Part shown: positions 1 through 64,000 of the stretch, piece by piece
Layout of the letters: each line of letters opens with the position of its first letter
Position numbering within the stretch: the first letter of the stretch is position 1
From: Anodontia alba
Taxonomy: Eukaryota > Mollusca > Bivalvia > Lucinida > Lucinidae
DNA: 64,000 nt
NCBI GenBank assembly: GCA_964016985.1
Contig: OZ024821.1
Coordinates: forward strand, 131,551,823 to 131,615,822
Direction: 5' to 3'
Position numbers and translations under genes: made by a program
The notes under the pieces: model-generated
What the model was told of the DNA's origin: nothing
The model's input: the letters and a program-made list of their open reading frames with translations, nothing else
The model's database searches: none

Positions 1-378
1 CATGTATATAACTTGATAGACTGGCTCCAGTCATTTTTGTTTTATATCTATTTCTCTCTTTCTCTACATTATTTTTTTTATTATGATCCTCTTTAATCCA
101 ACTTCAAGTTAGTCAAGGGACTGAAGTAAACAAAAATTCTACAAGCTATACAAGTGTTGTGTCCCCTCAAAAAAAAAGAAGAAAAAGAAAGAAAATAAAA
201 ATAAAAAAAGGGTCTGGGGCTAGACTAATAACTTGGCCATGGGAAAACTGATCTTTATTCTGAATTTTTATGGCCCTTTAACACTCTGAAGGTCTAGTTT
301 GTCACAACCAGTACTCTTTCTAGGCCAGCAATCATACTAGCTGGATTCAGTATACTTGAAACACTCAAAAGACTCGTA
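1..378. other. No gene seen
   Basis: AT-rich sequence with an A-rich run at 165-210. No exon, RNA gene or complete repeat was recognised. Confidence 0.5.
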
Positions 379-381
379 CAG

Positions 382-2308
382 GTTTAACCCATTGTAGTCG
401 GGAGACCCGTAAAAGGGTAATTGGCAAACAGTGCAGACCCAGATCAGATGCCGCAGAATGCGGCGTCTGATCAGGGTCTCCCAGGGCTTCCATTAACTTT
501 CAGACTCAGGAAGTCCCAGACTTCCTACACCTCAGATTTGGAAGTCCCACAGGAAAATCTAGGAAGTCCCACTTTTTCCGTGCTGCAACAGGCTGCCCTT
601 TGTTTCGCAAAACATAGGTTCTTATTTCAGTGTCACACAGAATCATCATGATCTATAATTCTTTCAGATGTGTCTTAAAAACGTCCTTATCGCTTAAAAT
701 TCGATCGCATCTTTTTGGAAAGCCTGAACTTGTATGTCAGACCTTAGAGAAAGCATCAACAATGGTAAAACTTCGCATTCGTTTCAAAGCCCAGAGAAGG
801 GAAAAAATAAAATAAAATACGTGAGAGAAAAGCCCCAAAACATGTTTTCTTAAAAATAAACTACCCGGTATGCTGAAATTACTTTGCAGACATGTTTATA
901 ATGAAATATTTTGTTCGGACAGAAGCTGATCGACACGAGCGAACGAGTTGCGTCCTTCACAAATTTGCGGGAAAACGGCGCCGACTCGTGTGTAACAACA
1001 AACAAATAAAATGCAGCTCTTGATGAAATACCAACAGCAATAACGTTCGTTCGCAGAGAAAAGCAAGCAAAACCATCACAATTCTTCTAAATTTAGACTT
1101 ACTTTGCGTCTTTTCCGCGCTGGTAAACAGCGCAACTGGAACGAGGCTACGCATTTAGAAACGGGTTTTCCGAAAATGTTGACGAAAAATATGTTTTATT
1201 TTCATTTGAAAAATTGCTTTTATTGTCATAGCATTGTAGGAGAGACAAGCATAAGCTTCTAAATTTGAATAGATTTCAATTTGCGTTTTGCGCATAATTA
1301 TTTATTTATAGAATTTCCCTCGGTAACTCCCGGAAGTGTTGAGGTGTTTTCAGACGACACACCTTCTTAGCAAAATAATAATTTAAGATTTTAAGACCTG
1401 AATATTAAAACAATTAATGACTTCATATAATTTCATTATTTTCTTCCAAAGATCATTTGAGTCAACACATTTTTGATGTTTATTTCTGGTTCTGAATTTA
1501 GCTATTTCCAGACAAGGAAAATCCGCTCGTCTAAATTCAATTTATTAGTGCTTCTTGTCTTTGTTTAACTTGCATAATCTGTTGAACGCGTCTTCCTGCT
1601 AAACTGGTGCGCTGGAAAGATTTATTTATTTCTCATGCATTCTTTGTGTATTTGTTAGGTTTTGGAACTGATAAGGTTGCCAGGAAGTTTAGAATATAAA
1701 GCGCAACCCAAGAAAATTCCTCCCGACCGAAAATTTTCGGGTTCATTGGTCAACGTTTTGAACGCGCGTGAACGAATATTTCGGGTGTCGCAGGAGAAAG
1801 TTAAATTATACAAACATCAATTAATCAACTCATCACGCTTGACAAATACATGCAGTGATCACACAGCTATCAAAAGGGTGCCACGACACGTGAGATGGCT
1901 GTCAATAAAACTCCCACAAGCGGAAAGTGGGACGTCCTTAGAAGCTCAGTGAACACAGGTAGTGAATTTCCGATAAGTAGGCGGGGCAAACATCATACAA
2001 CTCGTTAAAAGTGGGCGGGGTTTTTGACAGTTTTGGACGTCTCGGGTATCGATTTTGGACGGACAAAAGAAATTTCGGAGGTCCGCGGTACGTCTTTGAA
2101 GTTCAATTTGGACGTCCGGTGGCAATCTCAGGGCGTAATATACGCCGTACGTCCGCTTAACGGAAGCCCTGGTATCCACTGTTTGCAAATAGTTTAGCCA
2201 TTTTTCTCTAGGAATATGTAAATCTCATAGCTGGACGTACCTAAAATTGAAATTGGACTCTTCCAATATATAGTGTGGGAGAGTCTATTCAGTCTACAAT
2301 GGGTTAAT
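382..2308 (+). mobile_element. CCCATTGTAG-type MITE, split by a 1.7-kb insertion
   Basis: Left part (382-482): TTAA then CCCATTGTAGTCGGGAGACC, AAAGGGTAATT and the core GCAAACAGTGCAGACCCAG. Right part (about 2172-2308): CACTGTTTGCAAATAG, CTCATAGCTGGACGTACC, and CTACAATGGGTTAA. The intact copy at 34864-35087 has the same parts in the same order without interruption, so the two halves are one element. Confidence 0.75.
482..2172. mobile_element. Inserted non-coding element with CAGGGCTTCC termini (hAT-like?)
   Basis: The ends read CCAGGGCTTCCATTAAC and, on the other strand, CCAGGGCTTCCGTTAAG, a short terminal inverted repeat. CAGGG ends are usual for hAT-type DNA transposons, but a clean 8-bp target duplication is not visible. 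No transposase is recognised; the longest open frames (96 and 76 codons) look random. Sequence near 900-1160 is CpG-richer than its surroundings. Confidence 0.5.
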
Positions 2309-2806
2309 AGCAAACAGTGCAAAGTAGGACTGAAAATACTCTGGAACTGATACAATCAAATTACACATCCCCACTCAGACACCAAGTGGGAAAGAAACAG
2401 ACAGCTCCAGTGTAGATCAAACCACTCTTGCACATTCTTTGGCCAGATATCTGACATAATAGCTGGACTAAATATACTGTAAAATTTCTTGAGATTGGAC
2501 AGATTTTAAAAGGCCTTAGCAAACAGTGTAGACCCAGATCAGACCACTTCTGCATATTCTTTGGCCAGCAGTCATAAAAGATGGACTCGGTACCCTGTAA
2601 AACTCTAAAAATTTGAACAGATAGGCCTAAGCACAGTGCAGACACAAATCAGACTGCTCTTACAGTCTAATGAGGATCTACACTGTTTGCCTTCCATCTA
2701 AATGGTGAATTTGGTTGTTGAACGCATGAATGTGTGTGGTTTGTGAAGAGTGAACATTGTGTTCAACCTGGGTCGATGAAAAAAAGATTTCAGAAGACAG
2801 AAATGG

Positions 2807-4134
2807 GTTAATAGCAAACTCTACATGGCTTTTGTAGACCTGGAGAAGGCGTTTGATCGAGTGCCTCGGAAGGTCATCTGGTGGGCGCTGAGAAAACTTG
2901 GTGTGGAGGAGTGGATTGTGCGACTGGTGCAGGGGATATATGCAAGTGCACGGAGCCGTGTCCGTGTTGGTGAGGGGTACAGTGAAGAGTTTGAAGTGAA
3001 GGTTGGTGTTCACCAAGGATCAGTACTCAGCCCACTGCTCTTCATCATTGTGCTTGAAGCCTTATCACGAGAGTTCCGCTCTGGGGTCCCCTGGGAGGAC
3101 CTCTATGCTGATGACCTTGTTATCATCGCTGAATCACTTGAGGAATGTGTCAGGAGGCTCTTGACTTGGAAAAAAGCAATGGAGAAGAAAGGACTGAGAG
3201 TAAATGCAGGAAAAACAAAGATCATGATCTGCGGTACGGGACTGGACCTCCTGCAGAGTTCAGGCGAGTTCCCATGCGCTGTCTGTCGCACTGGAGTGGG
3301 CAGCAATAACATCTTCTGCAATGGCTGCAAGCACTGGGTGCACAAGAAATGCAGTGGGCTCAAGCGCTTGAAAAAGGACCCTGGCTATAGATGTACACGG
3401 TGCCAGGGAACTGCATGCCCCTTGGATGGCAGACCGCAGAAGGAAGTCCAGGTCGGACCTGAAAAGCTTGAGGTGGTAGCTTCCTTTTGCTACCTAGGAG
3501 ACATGCTCTCAGCAGCAGGTGGCTGTGAACTTTCAACCACAACACGTGTGAAAACCGCCTGGAAGAAGTTCAAGGATCTGCTACCAGTCCTCTCTTCACG
3601 CCACCTCTCTTTCAAAACACGTGGCCATGTGTACAGCTCTTGTGTGCGGAGCGCAATGCTCCATGCCCGCGAGACTTGGCCATTGACAAAGCCGAACCTC
3701 CAGCGTCTGCAGCGAAATGACAGGGCAATGATCAGACAGATCTGCAATGTCAGGCCGCAAGACATTGTCACCACCAGGTCCAATGATCTACTTGTGCGGC
3801 TTGGCATTGAGGATCTGGGCCTCATTCTGAAGGAGAGAAGACTTCGATGGTATGGACATGTGGAACGCTCCAGTGGTGCAATCAAGACAGCCTTTGACAT
3901 ACAGGTTGATGGAAAGCGTGGGCCTGGGAGGCCCAAAATGACATGGAAGCAGCTGACAGAGAGGGATTGCAGAGAGTGGAAGCTCTCAGTTATCAACCCT
4001 CATGATAGACGTACCTGGAGATCTGGTGTGAGATCTGCCATGCGTGCAGCAAGCCAGCTATCTGGAAGGGGGCCCACTGATGTGGATGTTGCCCCTGTAC
4101 CTGCACGTTAATCAAAAATCTGATTATGATTATG
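2807..4134 (+). mobile_element. 5'-truncated RTE-like non-LTR retrotransposon, copy 1
   Basis: A reverse-transcriptase frame ends at 4111 and is followed by a short 3' tail ending in ATTATGATTATG. The 8-bp sequence AGAAATGG flanks it at 2799-2806 and 4135-4142 and may be the target duplication. It is truncated inside the RT palm domain, as expected for incomplete target-primed reverse transcription. Copy 2 at 14318-15752 is very similar. Confidence 0.8.
2825..4111 (+). CDS. Reverse transcriptase fragment with internal PHD-type zinc finger
   Basis: 428 residues are open without a break. RT motifs: FVDLEKAFDRVPR (catalytic block A), GVHQGSVLSP (block B), YADD at 94-97 (catalytic block C). Residues 151-193 form a C4HC3 pattern (C151, C154, C165, C168, H173, C176, C190, C193) like a PHD finger. 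The C-terminal part has RRLRWYGHV and the KRGPGRPKMTW stretch often seen in such elements. The N-terminal endonuclease and first RT blocks are missing, so this copy cannot be autonomous. The RTE-type assignment is by overall motif style and is tentative. Confidence 0.85.
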   Translation: MAFVDLEKAFDRVPRKVIWWALRKLGVEEWIVRLVQGIYASARSRVRVGEGYSEEFEVKVGVHQGSVLSPLLFIIVLEALSREFRSGVPWEDLYADDLVIIAESLEECVRRLLTWKKAMEKKGLRVNAGKTKIMICGTGLDLLQSSGEFPCAVCRTGVGSNNIFCNGCKHWVHKKCSGLKRLKKDPGYRCTRCQGTACPLDGRPQKEVQVGPEKLEVVASFCYLGDMLSAAGGCELSTTTRVKTAWKKFKDLLPVLSSRHLSFKTRGHVYSSCVRSAMLHARETWPLTKPNLQRLQRNDRAMIRQICNVRPQDIVTTRSNDLLVRLGIEDLGLILKERRLRWYGHVERSSGAIKTAFDIQVDGKRGPGRPKMTWKQLTERDCREWKLSVINPHDRRTWRSGVRSAMRAASQLSGRGPTDVDVAPVPAR

Positions 4135-4142
4135 AGAAATGG

Positions 4143-5079
4143 AAAAAGGAGGGGGCTGTACTATGACTCATAAATGACAAGTGTCATCGTTCACAGCATC
4201 ACCTTTTCCCAAGCCTAATAGAGAAATAAAATCACCAACCTGAAATTTCTCCTCTCCGGATCCCAGGCCCATGCTAGACGTAGCTGTGAAAGTATAGCTC
4301 AGAATTTTCAGAATCAGAATTTTTACTGGTGATACATCTATGCTCTTGTCGTATACATCATGAATGCAACTAAAAACAGCGCTGGTGCTGTCACTTTTTG
4401 CAATGGATATGTAGGATTTCTTTTCCACTGAATGATCGCATTTACTGAGCTTACAAGTCAACAAATGTAATGTAAACAATGTGGCATGATGGGTTTAGTT
4501 TTCTGGAAGTAGTTTCACATACCGAAATTTGTCCAATAAAACCCAGAACTACCGGAAAAAATGATCGGCCGGAACCATGTAAATTGTTAAATGATCAATG
4601 GGTGCAAAAAATGTTTAGGGTTGGGCGAAAAAATTAGACCTGGTCGGTCGAAAAGAACTATTTGTATATTTTGTTTTGGCCTAAGATGCTTTTTTTTTTT
4701 TTTCAATCCAAAAGTATTGATGTTTTTCTTATTTCTCCACGAAAACGTGTGAGGCACTTCTAATGAGTACCCACAACATATGTTTTCATGGTGAAATGAG
4801 GAAAATATTTACCTGATACCCACTCTAGACCTATGAAGATGTTTGACTGTACATTGCATAATGCATTTACCCTAAATATTCAGACATTTTATTTCTTACC
4901 ATACTTGTCCTGATTTTTGAACAAGTCCAGTTTACTCATTGATGTGTTAAAAACTGCTAGATGAGTGGCCACCATTGAAGACCCCATTGGCTGCTCTAGG
5001 TCTACACTGTTTGCTCATTCCTGTCTATATGAATATTTAGGATAGATAAGATATATAAATTATTTATTTTGTCTTCCAG
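4143..5079. other. Intronic or upstream sequence with repeat fragments
   Basis: No exon seen. A CATATG-family hairpin half lies at about 4680-4825 (GGCACTTCTAATGAGTACCC). A degenerate TTTACCCTAAATATTCAGAC element with a partial core runs from about 4867 to 5040. The ABL acceptor follows at 5079. Confidence 0.55.
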
Positions 5080-62173
<57,094 letters not shown>

Positions 62174-62340
62174 AAGTTGGTTGTACTAGGTATTTTATAT
62201 TTGTAGCATGCCAGGGAATATAAATATCCCGTCTGTGAATAGTCAAGTTCCAAGCCAACCTGTTCATTTATGTAGTCTGGTTAAGGTCTTCAGTTTTTCT
62301 GGAGGTCAATGGCTACATATTAAAGAGAGCTCTGGACTTG
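62174..62340 (+). other. Start of ABL 3' untranslated region
   Basis: These 167 bases after the stop codon look unique. No AATAAA polyadenylation signal is visible before the tandem-array element that begins at 62341, so either the transcript runs into that element or the signal lies beyond the window. Confidence 0.6.
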
Positions 62341-64000
62341 TTAGCTCACCTGAGCACGAAGTGCTCATGGTGAGCTATTGTGGTCAGTCAATGTCCGTCG
62401 TCCGTCGTGCGTCGTGCGTCGTCCGTCGTGCGGCGTCAACAATTGCTTTAAAAGCCTACTCCTCCTGTACCCCTGGGCCAATTGACTTGATACTTGGTAG
62501 GAAGCATCAGGGTGACTTGTAGATCAAAAATAGCTAAAATCGTTCCGATCGGAAATCCAAGATGGCCGCCATGGCCGCCATCTTGAAAATCTATTTTTCG
62601 CTTCTTCTCCTGAACCGAAAGGCCAGTTGACTCCAAACTTGCTAGGAACCATCAGGGTGACTTATAGATCAAAAATAGCTAAAATCGTGCCGATCGGAAA
62701 TCCAAGATGGCCGCCATCTTGAAAATCTATTTTTCGCTTCTTCTCCTGAACCGAAAAGCCATTTGACTCCAAACTTGCTAGGAAGCATCAGGGTGACTTG
62801 TAGATCAAAAATAGCTAAAATCGTGCTGATCGGAAATCCAAGATGGCCGCCATGGCTGCCATCTTGAAAATCTATTTTTCGCTTCTTCTCCTGAACCGAA
62901 AGGCCAATTGACTCCAAACTTGCTAGGAAGCATCAGGATGACTTGTAGATCAAAAATAGCTAAAATCGTACCGATCGGAAATCCAAGATGGCCGCCATGG
63001 CTGCCATCTTGAAAATCTATTTTTTGCTTCTGCTCCTAAACCCAAAAGCCTATTGACTCCAAACTTGGTAGGAGGCATTGGGGTGACTTATAGATCAAAA
63101 ATAGCTAAAATCCTGCCTATTGGACATCCAAGATGGCCGCCATGGCAGCCATCTTGAAAATCTATTTTTCGCTTCTTCTCCTGAACCGAAAGGCCAGTTG
63201 ACTCCAAACTTGGTAGGAAGCATCGGGGTGACTTGTAGATCAAAAATAGCTAAAATCATGCCGATCGTAAAACCAGGATGGGCGCCATTGCAGCCATCTT
63301 GAAAATCTATTTTTCGCTTCTTCTCCTGAACCGAAAGGCCAGTTGACTCGAAACTTGGTAGGAAGCATTTGGGTGACTTGTAGATCAAAAATAGCTAAAA
63401 TCATGCTGATCGTAAATCCAAGATGGCCGCCATGGCAGCTATCTTGAAAATCTATTTTTCGCTTCTTCTCCTAAACCCAAAAGTCACTTAACTCGAAACT
63501 TAGTAGGAAGCATCAGGGTGACTTGGTAGATCAAATATAGCTAAAATCGTTCTGATCAGAAATCCCAGATGGCCACCATGGTCGCCATCTTGAAAATCTA
63601 TATTTGGCTTCTGCTCCTGCACCGAAAGGCCAATTGACTCCAAACTTCGTAGGAGACATTTGGGTGACTTGTAGATCAAAAAAAAGCTAAAATTGTGCCA
63701 ACCGGATATCCAAGATGGCCGCCATGGCAGCCATCTTGAAAATCTATTTTTCGCCTCTTCTACTGAACTGAAAGGCCAGTTGACTTGAAACTTGGTAGGA
63801 AGCATTGGGGTGACTCGTAGATCAAAAATAGCTAAAATTGTGCCGATCGTAAATCCAAGCTGGCTGCCATTTAGAGTTTGTTCAAATGATCATGCTCAAT
63901 TGACTGGCATGCCATATATCTTCTTCAAAATAAAGAACTGCTTAAATGATGATCATTTCATTAGTTGCGATGACAGGATTGGAAAAATGTTGCATAACAT
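62341..64000 (+). mobile_element. CTCACCTGAG-type element with 145-bp array, cut by the window end
   Basis: It starts TTAGCTCACCTGAGCACG and CGTCCGTCGTGCGTCG as at 53763. About ten 145-bp units (62500-63850) are followed by the same right-hand sequence as 56290-56430 (GATCATGCTC...GTTGCATAACAT) up to the window end. Units are more divergent from each other than in the 53763 copy. Confidence 0.85.

Noticed and set aside
1662..1952. 96-codon open frame as an ABL first exon
   Set aside because: It lacks an ABL-like N-terminus or myristoylation signal, ends in a stop rather than at a donor, and lies within an inserted element.

Overview
The window is animal nuclear DNA: introns bounded by GT and AG, AT-rich sequence, and dense families of small hairpin transposons. 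The repeat types (tandem-array elements beginning with a CTCACCTGAG hairpin, several tRNA-headed SINEs, CATATGTTGTGGGTACTCATT hairpins, Tc1 and RTE-like elements) suggest a mollusc, most likely a bivalve. That placement is inference; no mitochondrial or ribosomal marker is present.

One host gene spans most of the window on the + strand: an ABL-family non-receptor tyrosine kinase. Eleven coding exons lie between 5080 and 62173 and encode SH3, SH2, kinase, a long disordered proline/serine-rich tail and a C-terminal F-actin-binding domain (1,269 complete codons). All splice junctions are GT/AG and in phase. The alternative first exon(s) with the start codon and promoter are not recognisable in 1-5079 and probably lie upstream. 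The exon plan follows vertebrate ABL closely, except that vertebrate exon 4 (273 bases) is split here into 196+77 bases by an intron in the ATP-binding loop.

Layout: 1-5079, repeats, including a hairpin element interrupted by a 1.7-kb insertion and an RTE-like retrotransposon fragment; 5080-5256, first visible ABL exon; 5257-27131, a giant intron holding tandem-array (Helitron-like) elements, a second RTE-like copy, SINEs and many MITEs; 27132-38796, SH3 end, SH2, linker and P-loop exons; 38797-52453, kinase exons with two Tc1-like elements (45231-46765 and 50743-52332) and a 1.75-kb inverted-repeat element; 52454-59903, two introns, the first carrying a 145-bp repeat array; 59904-62173, the large last exon; 62341-64000, a second 145-bp array running off the window.

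The most interesting material is the architecture of the repeats. (1) TTAA-flanked MITEs and a Tc1 element sit within about 8-33 bases of ABL splice sites. (2) Different MITE families with different ends share the same palindromic cores. (3) Unrelated tandem-array elements each carry a regular lattice of sites resembling CTCF, YY1 or nuclear-receptor targets, some at 166-bp spacing. (4) One Helitron-like element is flanked by a 17-bp direct repeat, which the usual Helitron model does not predict. No bacterial-type features (operons, CRISPR arrays, ribosome binding sites) are present.
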